In this document: in pieces, positions 8,424 to 18,147 of the stretch
Layout of the letters: every line of letters begins with the position of its first letter
Numbering within the stretch: position 1 is the stretch's first letter
Assembly (NCBI GenBank): GCA_035465395.1
Contig: DATHRK010000084.1
Span: 30,046 to 94,045 of the forward strand
Reading direction: 5' to 3'
Origin: DATHRK01 sp035465395
GTDB taxonomy: Bacteria; Gemmatimonadota; Gemmatimonadetes; Longimicrobiales; RSA9
Length of the DNA: 64,000 nt
Notes under the pieces: generated by a model
Database searches by the model: none
What the model saw: the letters and a program-made list of their open reading frames with translations, nothing else
What the model was told of the DNA's origin: nothing
Position numbers and translations under genes: made by a program

Positions 8424-9053
8424 TCAGTTCGTGAGTCGGACGAAATCGTACGGTGGCCAGGGCCAGGTGACGTCGAACACGAGCGCTCCCTCGAGGCTGG
8501 CCTCCACCGCCTCCACCTTCTCCACGAACGCTTTCATGTGGTCGCGTTCCACCAGGAAGGCGGCGCCGAACACCCGGCCTTCGGGGACCTTGAAGGGCAC
8601 TCCTCCGCGCGCCATGCGCTTGAGCTCGGCGTACGCGCGCCCCGCCGTCTCCCGGTGCTCGGGCAGCGGGGCATGGCCCTCCGGCACGTCCATGTGCACG
8701 CGTATTTCCCAGTGCCCCTCGACGTGCGCGAGTCCTCGATCCAGGTTCTCGTACTCCTCGCGCAGGAACGACAGGAGAGCCTTCCGGTCGCGAAAGACGA
8801 CGCCCACGGGCGCGGGCAGCACCGTTTCCATGCGCATCGTCTCGTCGACCACGCGGTGATGCGCGAGGATCGACTCGCCGCTCACCTCCGGCTCGATGAA
8901 CTCCGCCGCGGTCACGACGGCCGCCACGTCCTTGTACGCCACCCGGAGGAGGCTGCGCCCCGCGTCCTCCTTGCGCCGCAGGATCTCCCAGCTGCCGACC
9001 GCCCGGACGAAGCCGAACAGGTAGAGCCCATCGGGTACGTCGCGGTCAGCCAT
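8424..9053 (-). CDS. GvpL/GvpF-family protein (orphan gas-vesicle accessory homologue)
   Basis: A 209-residue cytosolic protein matching the GvpL/GvpF family. The N-terminus reads LYLFGFVRAVG, with KDVAAVV later. The HHRVVDETM block precedes VLPAPVGVVFRD, and the C-terminal hallmark WPWPPYDFV corresponds to the family's GPWPPYSF. In gas-vesicle operons these proteins are minor structural or assembly factors. No other gvp gene lies in this window. Here it sits between an M24 peptidase, which it overlaps by 8 bp, and priA, 1 bp away. The family call is strong; a role in gas vesicles is doubtful. Confidence 0.82.
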   Translation of the reverse strand: MADRDVPDGLYLFGFVRAVGSWEILRRKEDAGRSLLRVAYKDVAAVVTAAEFIEPEVSGESILAHHRVVDETMRMETVLPAPVGVVFRDRKALLSFLREEYENLDRGLAHVEGHWEIRVHMDVPEGHAPLPEHRETAGRAYAELKRMARGGVPFKVPEGRVFGAAFLVERDHMKAFVEKVEAVEASLEGALVFDVTWPWPPYDFVRLTN

Positions 9054-10266
9054 CGGCCTCAGGGAGCGCCAGGACGCGATCCTGCGGATCGGGCGTCGTC
9101 ACCTCGGGGCCGTCCTCGCCCATCCATACGTTGATCTCGGTGCGTAGTCCCACATTTCCGCGCAGGTAGATGCCGGGCTCGATCGAGAACCCGACGCCGG
9201 GCGCGAGGATACGGGTTTCGTGGGTCTCCAGGTCGTCGATGTTGGGCCCCGTGCCGTGCAGATCGCGGTCGATGGAGTGCCCCGTGCGGTGCACGAAGGC
9301 ATCCCCCCAGCCGCGCTCGCGGACGACCGCGCGGGTCGCGTCGTCGACCTCCCACCCGGCGGTCGGTTCGCCGGCGTCGGCCCGCTCGCGCAGCAGCTCC
9401 ACCGCCGCGTCGCGACCGTCGCGAATGGCGGCGAAGAGCTCCGCCACGCGACCGGGAACCTCGGCGCCAAGGTGGCCCATCCACGTCTGGTCGGCGTACA
9501 CCGCGTCCTCGCTCTCCTTGCCCCAGAGGTCGATCAGGAGGGTCTGGCCGCGTTCGATCAGTGCCCCCTTCTCGCCGGGTGCGTAGTGCGGGTCGGCGGC
9601 GTTGGGGCCGATCGCGACGATCGTGTCGGCGCCGATGGTGAGGCCGCCCTCGCCCAGAGCGTCGATGATCCAGCGGCGAAGCTCGCCTTCGCTCAGCGGC
9701 GCGCCGTCGCGCGCGGCCTCGGCCGCGCGGTGAAAGGCCCGCGCCGCCACGTCGGCCACCGTCTTCGCCGCGCGGAGGTGCGAGGCGCGACCTTCCTCGT
9801 CCCACGCCGAGTAGAAGCGCGAGACGAGCTCCGCCGAGGTCACGACCGTGGGTCCCATGCGCTCCACCAACTCGGCCACGCCGAGGGGCACGAGGTCCAG
9901 CGCGGGCACCGCGTCGCTGCGGGAGATCTCCATTGCGACCGACTCGGTGCCGCGCAGGGTCCGGGCGAGCTCGGTCTCGAGCGAGCGCCAGCCGACGTAC
10001 TCCCGGGTGGACCACGGCCACAGAGCCCACGGCCCGAGCTCGATACCGTGGATGATCGCAGTGGGCTCACCCTTCGCCGGGATCCACACGAACCACCGCC
10101 GGGTGAGGTCCCCCAGCCCGACGAGTCCTCCGGAGACCGCGTTGCGCGCGTGCAGATCGTAGAGGAGCCAGCCGTCCAGCTCGAGCTCGCGCAGCACGGC
10201 CCGGATCCCGGGCAACTCCGCCTGCAAGCGGGCAAAATCCGACGATGCGGACAGATCCAACGCCAC
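9046..10266 (-). CDS. M24-family metallopeptidase (Xaa-Pro aminopeptidase type)
   Basis: A 406-residue pita-bread-fold protein. The creatinase-like N-terminal domain covers about residues 15-160. The catalytic domain carries the metal ligands in order: LLIDLWGK (Asp), VYADQTW (Asp), GHSID..LHG (His), SIEPGIY (Glu) and RTEINV (Glu). This fits hydrolysis of Xaa-Pro or related peptides in the cytosol. It starts at ATG 10266 and overlaps the GvpL/F gene by 8 bp. Members of M24 also include non-peptidases, but the complete ligand set supports an active enzyme. Confidence 0.9.
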   Translation of the reverse strand: MALDLSASSDFARLQAELPGIRAVLRELELDGWLLYDLHARNAVSGGLVGLGDLTRRWFVWIPAKGEPTAIIHGIELGPWALWPWSTREYVGWRSLETELARTLRGTESVAMEISRSDAVPALDLVPLGVAELVERMGPTVVTSAELVSRFYSAWDEEGRASHLRAAKTVADVAARAFHRAAEAARDGAPLSEGELRRWIIDALGEGGLTIGADTIVAIGPNAADPHYAPGEKGALIERGQTLLIDLWGKESEDAVYADQTWMGHLGAEVPGRVAELFAAIRDGRDAAVELLRERADAGEPTAGWEVDDATRAVVRERGWGDAFVHRTGHSIDRDLHGTGPNIDDLETHETRILAPGVGFSIEPGIYLRGNVGLRTEINVWMGEDGPEVTTPDPQDRVLALPEADG

Positions 10267-10303
10267 GAATCCTCCTATCCCTTGGTGCGCTGCGAGGGGC
10301 GCG

Positions 10304-11245
10304 TCACGAGCTGGGAGGCTCCGGTGGGGCGATCGTCCCGCCGGGGCCGGCCTTCCTGACCCCCCAGATCAGCGAGAGACCGAGCACGCGCTCCCGGCTC
10401 ACCAGTCTCCGCAACTCCTGCTCCCGCCCGATCGCAGCCGAGATACCCGGCCACCCATAACGCCGCAAGGCGGCGAAGGCGACCGCGAAGCGATCGCGTA
10501 CGGTGAAGAAGTCCGTCAGCGTCCGCACCGAAGCGGCGCCGGTGCGCGAGGCGGCGACGTCCGACAGATCCTCGGCGTTCAGCTCGCCGACACCCGCCGC
10601 CCGCAGCATCACCTTCCAGCGCTGCGCCAGGTAGGGACGGAACCCGAACCGCCGCGCGAGGATCGCCTTGCGGGCCTCCTCCACGTCCGCGGTCCATACC
10701 GGCTGCACCAGCAACACCCGGCCGCCGGGCTTCACGACCCTGGCGAGCTCACGGACGCCGCGCTCGGCGTCGGCCGCCGAGAGCCCGATCTCGCCGATCG
10801 CCAGATCGAACACCGCGTCCGTGTACGGCAGGTCGCGCGGATCGCCCTGATCGAACTGCACCAGGGTGCCCAGGCCGGCGACGCGGGCGCGCTCGGTCGC
10901 GTGCGCGACCAGGTCCGCGTCCGGATCGACGCCGACGCCGTGAGCGCCGCTTGCGCTCGCGAGGAACCGGGCCGCGGAACCGGTCGCGGACGGCGCGATC
11001 AGGAACTCGTCCCCGGGCCCCAACGCCGAGACGCGTGCGACGTGACGGTAGAGCTCGGCGCGGCCTTCGGCGAGACCCCGACTGCGGCTCAACCGCGCGA
11101 TGTCCAGTGCCGAGGGAATCGCCCGCCCGGGGACGGCGACGCCCGCCCCCAGCACCGCGGCGGGAGCCGTCCCCCCGGTCCGATTCGCCTGCTCGCTCCC
11201 GTCGTCGGGGTCGTCCGCTTCGCGCGGGCCATTGGGCGGGGCCAT
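10304..11245 (-). CDS. Class I SAM-dependent methyltransferase
   Basis: A protein of about 313 residues with a Rossmann methyltransferase core. Motif I is modified (FLIAPSATGSAARFLAS). It is followed by GVGVDPDADLV, a QGDPRDLPY acidic loop typical of the ubiquinone/menaquinone methyltransferase-like group, then DLAIGEIGLS and VVKPGGRVLLVQP. The C-terminal region (FFTVRDRFAVAFAALRRYG) is helical. The substrate is unknown. ATG 11245 is used; a TTG at 11281 would add 12 residues. It lies 55 bp downstream of the deacetylase-family gene, or 19 bp if the TTG is used, and may belong to the long run that starts with shc. Confidence 0.75.
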   Translation of the reverse strand: MAPPNGPREADDPDDGSEQANRTGGTAPAAVLGAGVAVPGRAIPSALDIARLSRSRGLAEGRAELYRHVARVSALGPGDEFLIAPSATGSAARFLASASGAHGVGVDPDADLVAHATERARVAGLGTLVQFDQGDPRDLPYTDAVFDLAIGEIGLSAADAERGVRELARVVKPGGRVLLVQPVWTADVEEARKAILARRFGFRPYLAQRWKVMLRAAGVGELNAEDLSDVAASRTGAASVRTLTDFFTVRDRFAVAFAALRRYGWPGISAAIGREQELRRLVSRERVLGLSLIWGVRKAGPGGTIAPPEPPSS

Positions 11246-11300
11246 GGCTGGAATCTGGCCCGCGGGCGGATCGGCGGTCAAACGGCGCCCCGGGGCCGGG

Positions 11301-12260
<960 letters not shown>

Positions 12261-12272
12261 GACGCCCGCGAC

Positions 12273-13871
12273 CTACTCGGACGTCGCCGCCGTCTCCGGC
12301 TCGCGGGCCGCTTCCACCAGCGCCCGCACGTCCGCGAGAAGGGACTTGGCGTCGTAGATGATCCCGTCCTTGATGGTGTAGCGAACGCCCCCGACCCACT
12401 CCAGGCCGCCCCCTTCCTTCAGGCGGGGCGCTCCCGTGCCGTACAGCACCTTGAGGTTCTCGAGCGGATTCAGCTCGGTGATGACGAGATCCGCGAGGGC
12501 CCCCGGCCGGACCACGCCGACGTCGTCGCGCCCGAGTTCCTGGGCGCCCCACATCGTGGCGGACCGTATCACCTCCAGCGGGTGGAAGCCGGCTTCCCGC
12601 AGCAGCTCCAGCTCGCGCACGTACCCGAAGCCGTAGACCTTGAAGATGAAGCCGGCGTCCGAGCCGACCGTCACGCGCCCGCCCCGGTTCTTGTACTCGT
12701 TCAGGAACCGCATCCAGCGCTGGTAGTTGTTCTTCCAGGCGACTTCGTCCTCCGTGGTCCAGTAGAACCAGTACGAGCCGTGTGCCTCCCGGCTCGGCTG
12801 GAAGAACTCCCACAGCGACGGCAGCGTGTAGTCGTCGTGCCATGGCTGGCGCATCTCGCGCACCAGGTCGCGGCTCGCTTCGTAGATCGTCATCGTCGGG
12901 TCGATGTTGAACCCGAGGTCGAGGAGCTCTTCCATCACGGCGTTCCATCGATCGCTGCCCGGCTCCGCCGCCTGGAGCCAGAGCCTTCCGGCCTGCCCGA
13001 ACCGGTGCTGCTCGTCGTTGTAGTTGTAGTCGAGGCGGAAGTCCTGGACGGTGCGGTCCACGAACATCGACTCCGGCAGCCCGTACCAGTGCTCCATGCC
13101 CGAGAGCCCCAGGCGCGCGGCGTCCAGCACGTCCATCTCGGCGACCCGCAGCTGGTTCAGGTGGGCGGTGGTGCCAAGCCCCAGCCGGTTCGCCTCCGAC
13201 AACGTGGCTTCCATCACATCCGGGCTGAGCGACGGCAGCTTGAGCCCGTCGCCGCCCTGCTCGGCGACCCAGCGCACCCAGGCGCGGGCCGCTTCCGGCG
13301 TCTCGACGGGGCCCTGCTCCCAGCCGCGGCCGAACCACGCGTAGGCGTGGATCCGGGGAGCCACGATCTCGTTGCGTTCGCTGCGCGCCTTGTGCTCCAG
13401 GACCCAGTCCAGGCCGTTGCCGGAGCCGGGATCGCGGATGGTGGTGATGCCGTGGCCCATCCAGAGCTTGAAGACGTACTCGGACGGGGTGCCCTGCGAC
13501 GAGCCGCCGATGTGGGCGTGCATGTCGACGAAGCCCGGCAGCACGAACTGTCCGGCGGCGTCGATCTCGTGCCCGCCCCCCTCGGGGCGGCGTTCGTCCC
13601 GGATGTCCACACCAGGGAAACCGACCGATCGGATCTCGGAGATGCGGTTCCCCTCGATGACGATATCGACCGGGCCGATCGGGGGGGATCCCGTGCCGTC
13701 GATGAGCGTGGCCCCGCGAATCACCAGGCGCTCGAAGGGGCCCTCGCCCTCATCGGGCCGACGGTCCGGTGCGGGCTCGACGTCCTGCTGGGCGAACGCC
13801 GCGGACGGCATGGCCAGGAGGGCGATCAGGAGCAGCGCCGCCGCCCGTGGTCTCTCAAGCATCGATCCCAT
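12273..13871 (-). CDS. Secreted amidohydrolase (imidazolonepropionase/prolidase-like)
   Basis: A 532-residue metal-dependent amidohydrolase exported by a signal peptide (MLERPRAAALLLIALLAMPS, cut near AFAQ). The metal motif is VDMHAHIGG, with GHGITTIRDPG following; further His and Asp ligands lie in TAHLNQL, MEHWYG and VGSDAGF. Such exported enzymes hydrolyse dipeptides, imides or xenobiotic amides. ATG 13871 overlaps the end of the isopentenyl phosphate kinase gene by 17 bp (ATG 13862 by 8 bp is also possible), so the gene is likely co-transcribed with the mevalonate genes. The reason for that linkage is unknown. Confidence 0.86.
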   Translation of the reverse strand: MGSMLERPRAAALLLIALLAMPSAAFAQQDVEPAPDRRPDEGEGPFERLVIRGATLIDGTGSPPIGPVDIVIEGNRISEIRSVGFPGVDIRDERRPEGGGHEIDAAGQFVLPGFVDMHAHIGGSSQGTPSEYVFKLWMGHGITTIRDPGSGNGLDWVLEHKARSERNEIVAPRIHAYAWFGRGWEQGPVETPEAARAWVRWVAEQGGDGLKLPSLSPDVMEATLSEANRLGLGTTAHLNQLRVAEMDVLDAARLGLSGMEHWYGLPESMFVDRTVQDFRLDYNYNDEQHRFGQAGRLWLQAAEPGSDRWNAVMEELLDLGFNIDPTMTIYEASRDLVREMRQPWHDDYTLPSLWEFFQPSREAHGSYWFYWTTEDEVAWKNNYQRWMRFLNEYKNRGGRVTVGSDAGFIFKVYGFGYVRELELLREAGFHPLEVIRSATMWGAQELGRDDVGVVRPGALADLVITELNPLENLKVLYGTGAPRLKEGGGLEWVGGVRYTIKDGIIYDAKSLLADVRALVEAAREPETAATSE

Positions 13872-14718
13872 CGCGTTCGTCCTCGTCTGTGAGCTGCCCG
13901 ACCTGCTGCGCGGGCTCCGCGGCCGGCCGGACACGCGTGCCGCCGACCTCGCGTCCCTCGAGTGCGTGGCGTAGCGCGTCCGGCGGACGGCCGTCGCCGA
14001 TCCATGACGGCACCCCACGCCGCGCGAGCGCGAGCGCCGTGCGAACGCGGTGCGCCATGCCGCCCGTCACATCGGCGCCGGCGGCACCGCCGGCCGCAGC
14101 CGGCACGGCGTCGCGGCCCGCGACCAGCTCCGGGATGCGCTCGCCCCGCGCGTCCAGCACGCCATCGGTTTCTCCCAGCCAGATCGCCCGTAGGATGCGC
14201 TGCCCGGCGCCTCGAAGCGAGGCTGCGACCGCGGCGAGCACCTCCTCGGTCGACACAATTCGGGCGCGCCCGAGCGCGTCGAGCACGACATCGCCGTAGA
14301 CGACGGGCAAGCGCCCGGCGGCCAGCGCGGCCTCCAGGCCGGCCGCGGGCCACGCATGCGTGTCGTGCTCGTCGATGACCATGACGGCGGACGGGGGGAT
14401 GGACTGCGGACGGGCCCCGGCCTCCCGCAGCGCCGCGAGCACCAGCTCGTGGAGGCGTGCCGCCGCCGCGCGCACCGCCGCTACGCCCTCCGGCGACGCG
14501 CGAACGGGGGTGCGCGAAAGCCCGCGCGCCTGCGCCTCGGCGTGCCCGAAGGAACCGCTGCCGTGCCCGACGATCAGCGCGCCCGGCAGCTTCGCTTCCG
14601 CGGCGGCGATCTGTCGCGCCAGCTGCCCGATCATCGCGGTCCGCGCCGCTTCCACGTCGCGCTTGTCGGTCAGCAGGCTGCCGCCGAGCTTCAGTAGCGT
14701 GATCGCGGGAGCGGTCAC
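13855..14718 (-). CDS. ipk: Isopentenyl phosphate kinase
   Basis: A 287-residue amino-acid-kinase-fold enzyme that phosphorylates isopentenyl phosphate to IPP. The N-terminus LLKLGGSLLTDK gives the ATP lysine and glycine loop. GHGSGSFGH ends in His59, the residue that marks IPK and stabilises the phosphate of the substrate. IWLGETDGVLD and GADVTGGMAHRV are the usual late ATP-site motifs. GTG 14718 is chosen because the conserved domain begins there, 5 bp after the decarboxylase stop; a longer frame would add only low-complexity sequence. IPK is typical of archaea and rare in bacteria. It is the last isoprenoid gene in the run. Confidence 0.9.
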   Translation of the reverse strand: MTAPAITLLKLGGSLLTDKRDVEAARTAMIGQLARQIAAAEAKLPGALIVGHGSGSFGHAEAQARGLSRTPVRASPEGVAAVRAAAARLHELVLAALREAGARPQSIPPSAVMVIDEHDTHAWPAAGLEAALAAGRLPVVYGDVVLDALGRARIVSTEEVLAAVAASLRGAGQRILRAIWLGETDGVLDARGERIPELVAGRDAVPAAAGGAAGADVTGGMAHRVRTALALARRGVPSWIGDGRPPDALRHALEGREVGGTRVRPAAEPAQQVGQLTDEDERDGIDA

Positions 14719-14723
14719 GGCCC

Positions 14724-15719
14724 TCAGAACAGGGGTTCGGCGTCCGCCGGGCCCGTCCCTACGCCGTCCCGGATGACCCGACCGACCTCGGCGAGGTTCT
14801 CGAGCGCTGCGGCGACGGCCGGCTCGTCGGCGGGCTCGCACAACACGTGGACGTTGGCTCCGGCGTCCATCGTCGAGAACGCCGCGATCCCCTCGGAGCG
14901 AAGCGACCGCACGCGCGCCAGCACGGCCAACGTGCCCGGCTCCCAGTAGAAGATCGGTGGCCGGGACGACATGGCGATCAGGTGGAGCTCGATGGCCTCC
15001 TCCTCGACGACCTCACCCATGGCCGCCAGATCCCGGTTCGCGATGGCGGCGCGCACGGCATCGAGCCGGCGCGGCAGCTCGGCCGTGCGCGCCGCGTAGT
15101 GCGGGCTCCCCGGAGCCCGGCGGTGGCCCTCCCGCGAAGCGACGTCCTTGGGCCTTTCGTCGACCAGCGCGATGACGTTGCGCAGGTCCCAGTGCCCGGC
15201 GTCGCCCAGGATGCGCAGCTCGGTCGCCTCGCCGCCCTCCGCCATGCCCCACTCGACGTAGCCCCCGGCCACCGAGCGCGCCGCGGACCCCGAGCCGCTC
15301 GCGCGCGCCAGCTCGGCCAGCTCGCCCCGATCCGCGTGGATCCCCAGGAGGCGGGTGACCGCCACGGTGAGCGCGGAAAAGCCCGCCGCCGAGGAAGCCA
15401 GGCCGACGGCCGTCGGGAAGGTGTTGCGCGTGGCGATGCGGAGGGCGCCGCGGTGTCCCGCGCGCGAGCGCAGGCGGTCCAGGTGCGCGCCCACGGCGCG
15501 CGCGAAGCGGTCGGGCGCGTCGCGCAGGGAGCCGTCGGGCGCGGCTACCTGGATGATGTCCTCGCTGCCCTCGATGCGGTCCGCCGTGCACACCGTCCTG
15601 CACTCCCGGAGCGTCATGGAGATCGACGGGTTGAGCGGCAGCGCCCGCTCCAGGTCGACCGCGCCCCAGTACTTGATCAGCGCGATGTTGGCGGGCGAGG
15701 AGACGCTCACGGCGGTCAT
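14724..15719 (-). CDS. mvaD: Phosphomevalonate or diphosphomevalonate decarboxylase (GHMP)
   Basis: A 331-residue GHMP-superfamily decarboxylase. Family motifs are ANIALIKYWG (residues 10-19), the phosphate loop GLASSAAGFSAL (106-117), GSGSAARSVAGGYVEW (142-157) and the catalytic aspartate D285 in MDAGAN. The catalytic Asp is kept, so this is a true decarboxylase and not a mevalonate 3-kinase. Sequence alone does not say whether it uses mevalonate 5-phosphate or 5-diphosphate. The adjacent IPK gene and the absence of a local phosphomevalonate kinase favour the monophosphate, giving isopentenyl phosphate. The start ATG overlaps the mevalonate kinase stop (ATGA). Confidence 0.88.
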   Translation of the reverse strand: MTAVSVSSPANIALIKYWGAVDLERALPLNPSISMTLRECRTVCTADRIEGSEDIIQVAAPDGSLRDAPDRFARAVGAHLDRLRSRAGHRGALRIATRNTFPTAVGLASSAAGFSALTVAVTRLLGIHADRGELAELARASGSGSAARSVAGGYVEWGMAEGGEATELRILGDAGHWDLRNVIALVDERPKDVASREGHRRAPGSPHYAARTAELPRRLDAVRAAIANRDLAAMGEVVEEEAIELHLIAMSSRPPIFYWEPGTLAVLARVRSLRSEGIAAFSTMDAGANVHVLCEPADEPAVAAALENLAEVGRVIRDGVGTGPADAEPLF

Positions 15720-16861
15720 CCGCGGGCCTCCACGCCGGGCACGCCGAGCTCCGCATCGACCGCCGTGACGCCCTCCGGCGGCGTCCACGCCGCCAGCCAA
15801 TCGGGGTCCGGGTGGTAGACCAGAAGGGACCCCGCGCCGGCGTCCTCCGGGGCTTCGGCGGCGAGCGCCCCCGCGCCGGAGATCTTGGCGGCGCCGGCCG
15901 CGCGCTCGATCTGCTCGACGAGATCTGCGATCCTCTCCGGGACGACACCGAGCGCCGTCAGATCCACCTGGTAGGCGCGGATCAGACGGACGGCGTCGCC
16001 CGGGCTCCCGCCGCCCTCGACCACGCGCCGGAACTCGCGCGTCGTCGAGCCCATACGCGCGAGGCGGGCACGCGCGTGGGGACCCTCGGCCTCGACCACG
16101 CCCCGTACCGCGTCGACGATGGCGCCGGTCGAATGCGCCGGGGCTCCCGTGTGCACGATGCGGAACCGCTTCAGGTGTTCGGGGTCGGGCCGTGCGGGGC
16201 GCACCGCCAGATCGCCGGCCCCGGACCGCTCCGCCCACACCACGCCGCCGCGCAGGACCGTGGCCGTGTCCACTCCCGACGGCCGTCCGTGCTGCCGCCT
16301 CTCCACGTCCAGCGCGGCGGCCTCGAGCTCCGCTCCAGAGAGCGAAAGGCCCAGGGCGCGGCACGCGGCCAGGACCCCCACGGCAAGGGCCGCGGAGCTC
16401 CCGAATCCGGACCCCGATGGGAGGTCGCCGGAGATCTCCACCCGGCATCCGGGCAGCGCCACAAACGCCCTGCGCGCGGCCTCGCCGAGGGCGATGCGCA
16501 CGAGGCGATCGGGCCCGGCGGCCCCGCCGATCGCTGCGAAGGGCGTCGCTACCGGATCGGCCTCGAAGGCGGCCCACCGTTCGGCCTCCGCCTCGGCCAC
16601 CGCCCGCAGCGTGCCCCAGTCGGTGGCTTCGTGATGGTGGAAGGTCGGGAGGTGGATGGCGACCTGATCGGAGCCGGACAGCGGCTCCATCCGCACCGTC
16701 AGGTACATGCCGAGCGCGGCGACGAGCGCCGGCTCACCGTACACGGCGGAGTGCTCCCCCATCAGGATGAGCTTGCCGGGAGCGCGTGCCTCGACGGCTC
16801 CGCGCGGACGGAGGGGGTCGGTGTTGCCCGGATCTGCCCCGATCGCCGGGGCCGGCGTCAA
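15716..16861 (-). CDS. mvk: Mevalonate kinase
   Basis: A 381-residue GHMP kinase converting mevalonate to mevalonate 5-phosphate. Motif 1 is APGKLILMGEHSAVYG (residues 27-42), which is mevalonate-kinase-like and unlike the GEYAVV form of phosphomevalonate kinase. Motif 2 is PSGSGFGSSAAL (148-159). HGRPSGVDT (191-199) carries the catalytic Asp198, and AKISGAGA is motif 3. No ATG or GTG lies between the HMG-CoA reductase stop and motif 1. TTG 16861 overlaps that stop (TTGA) and is the best start, giving about 20 extra N-terminal residues. It is packed between HMG-CoA reductase and the decarboxylase. Confidence 0.9.
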   Translation of the reverse strand: MTPAPAIGADPGNTDPLRPRGAVEARAPGKLILMGEHSAVYGEPALVAALGMYLTVRMEPLSGSDQVAIHLPTFHHHEATDWGTLRAVAEAEAERWAAFEADPVATPFAAIGGAAGPDRLVRIALGEAARRAFVALPGCRVEISGDLPSGSGFGSSAALAVGVLAACRALGLSLSGAELEAAALDVERRQHGRPSGVDTATVLRGGVVWAERSGAGDLAVRPARPDPEHLKRFRIVHTGAPAHSTGAIVDAVRGVVEAEGPHARARLARMGSTTREFRRVVEGGGSPGDAVRLIRAYQVDLTALGVVPERIADLVEQIERAAGAAKISGAGALAAEAPEDAGAGSLLVYHPDPDWLAAWTPPEGVTAVDAELGVPGVEARG

Positions 16862-18147
16862 CGGTCGGCCGGCACCGCGGCGGACAGGTCGCCGCCGCGC
16901 CGCAACCGGTCGTGCGCGCCCGCGAGGTCGCGCGACGTGAACGCGGACATGAGCGACAGCTCGCCGGCCAGCACGACCGCCCCGAGGATCTCGCCCAGCC
17001 GCTTCACCGCGCGCCCCGGGCGCTCCGGGTCCGGCTCCACGCCCATGATGGCGAGGGACTCGCTCTGGGTGCCCAGACGGGTCCCGCCGCCGACGACGCC
17101 CAGCGGCGCGTCCGGCATGTAGATCGAGACGTAGGCCGCGCCGTCCGCGCGCTTCTCGATGCACGTGATGCCCATCGAGCCGCCCACCACGTGCGCCAGG
17201 TCCTGGCCCGTGGCGAGGAAGAACGCGGCGACGAGGTTCGCGTAGTGGGCGTTGAAGCCGCCCTGCGACCCGGCGGCGATCGAGCCCAACAGGTTCTTCC
17301 GGTACTGCACCTCGGCGAGCGCATCGGAGTCCGTCTTGAGGGCCCGCGCCAGGATGTCGGGCTGGAGGACGGCCTCGGCGAAGATCCGCTTGCCGCGGCC
17401 CTCCTGGAAGTTGATCGCCGACGGCTTCTTGTCGACGCAGTAGTTGCCCGACAGCGCCACGCACTCGACGCCCGTGCCGGGTTCGATGAAGTCGTTCACG
17501 ACCCGGTCGGTGGCGATGGTGACCATGTTCATGCCCATCGCGTCGCCCGTCTCGTAGCGGAAGCGCAGCAGGACGGTTGTCCCGAACGCCATCGGGCGGA
17601 TGTCGAGCAGCCGGAGGTACCGGCTGGACTGCTCGGCGCGGGCGCGGATCTCGTCCTCGTGGGCCGCGACCCAGTCCAGGAACGCCCGGGTCTGCCGAGC
17701 GCCCTCGGTGCGGAAGACCGGCGCCCGCGTCATGCCCGCGTCCTCCACGGTGACCACGGCGCCGCCGGCGGCCCGCAGGGCCGAGCAGCCGCGGTTGGTG
17801 CTCGCCACGAGCGCGGCCTCGGTGGTCGCGAGCGGCACGTAGACCTCCGCCTCGCCCTCCTCGCCGTGCAGCGTGAGCGGACCCACGACGCCCACGGGCA
17901 CCTGCGCCATGCCGATGAAGTTCTCCACGTTGCCAACCACGCTGCTGGCCGCCTCGGGGTCGTGCTCGGCGAGGTGCCGGAGCTGCACGCCGGTGATCCT
18001 CTCCAACGCCTCGCGGCGAATTCCGGCCGCTTCCGCGGCGGGCATGTCGGCGGGCAGCCGGTGGAACCCGATCTCCCTGCGCACGAGGCGCTGGACCAGT
18101 TCCTCCCGGATCCTCCGTTCGTTTACGGCGATCGTCGCCCTGTTCAC
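16858..18147 (-). CDS. mvaA: Hydroxymethylglutaryl-CoA reductase (class I type)
   Basis: A 429-residue reductase making mevalonate from HMG-CoA with NAD(P)H. The catalytic Glu lies in EAALVASTNRG, the cofactor motif is DAMGMN, the catalytic Lys is in DKKPSAINF, the Asp in GQDLAH, and a C-terminal His in LAGAHDRL. The VGGGTRLGTQSESLAIMG segment is the class I glycine-rich loop. There is no membrane domain, so it is soluble as in archaea. GTG 18147 overlaps the fni stop (GTGA). HMG-CoA synthase and thiolase are not in the window and must be elsewhere if the pathway is complete. Confidence 0.94.
   Translation of the reverse strand: MNRATIAVNERRIREELVQRLVRREIGFHRLPADMPAAEAAGIRREALERITGVQLRHLAEHDPEAASSVVGNVENFIGMAQVPVGVVGPLTLHGEEGEAEVYVPLATTEAALVASTNRGCSALRAAGGAVVTVEDAGMTRAPVFRTEGARQTRAFLDWVAAHEDEIRARAEQSSRYLRLLDIRPMAFGTTVLLRFRYETGDAMGMNMVTIATDRVVNDFIEPGTGVECVALSGNYCVDKKPSAINFQEGRGKRIFAEAVLQPDILARALKTDSDALAEVQYRKNLLGSIAAGSQGGFNAHYANLVAAFFLATGQDLAHVVGGSMGITCIEKRADGAAYVSIYMPDAPLGVVGGGTRLGTQSESLAIMGVEPDPERPGRAVKRLGEILGAVVLAGELSLMSAFTSRDLAGAHDRLRRGGDLSAAVPADR

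Noticed and set aside
15716..16861. Considered phosphomevalonate kinase for this GHMP kinase
   Set aside because: The APGKLILMGEHSAVYG and HGRPSGVDT motifs match mevalonate kinase; phosphomevalonate kinases carry GEYAVV-type sequence.
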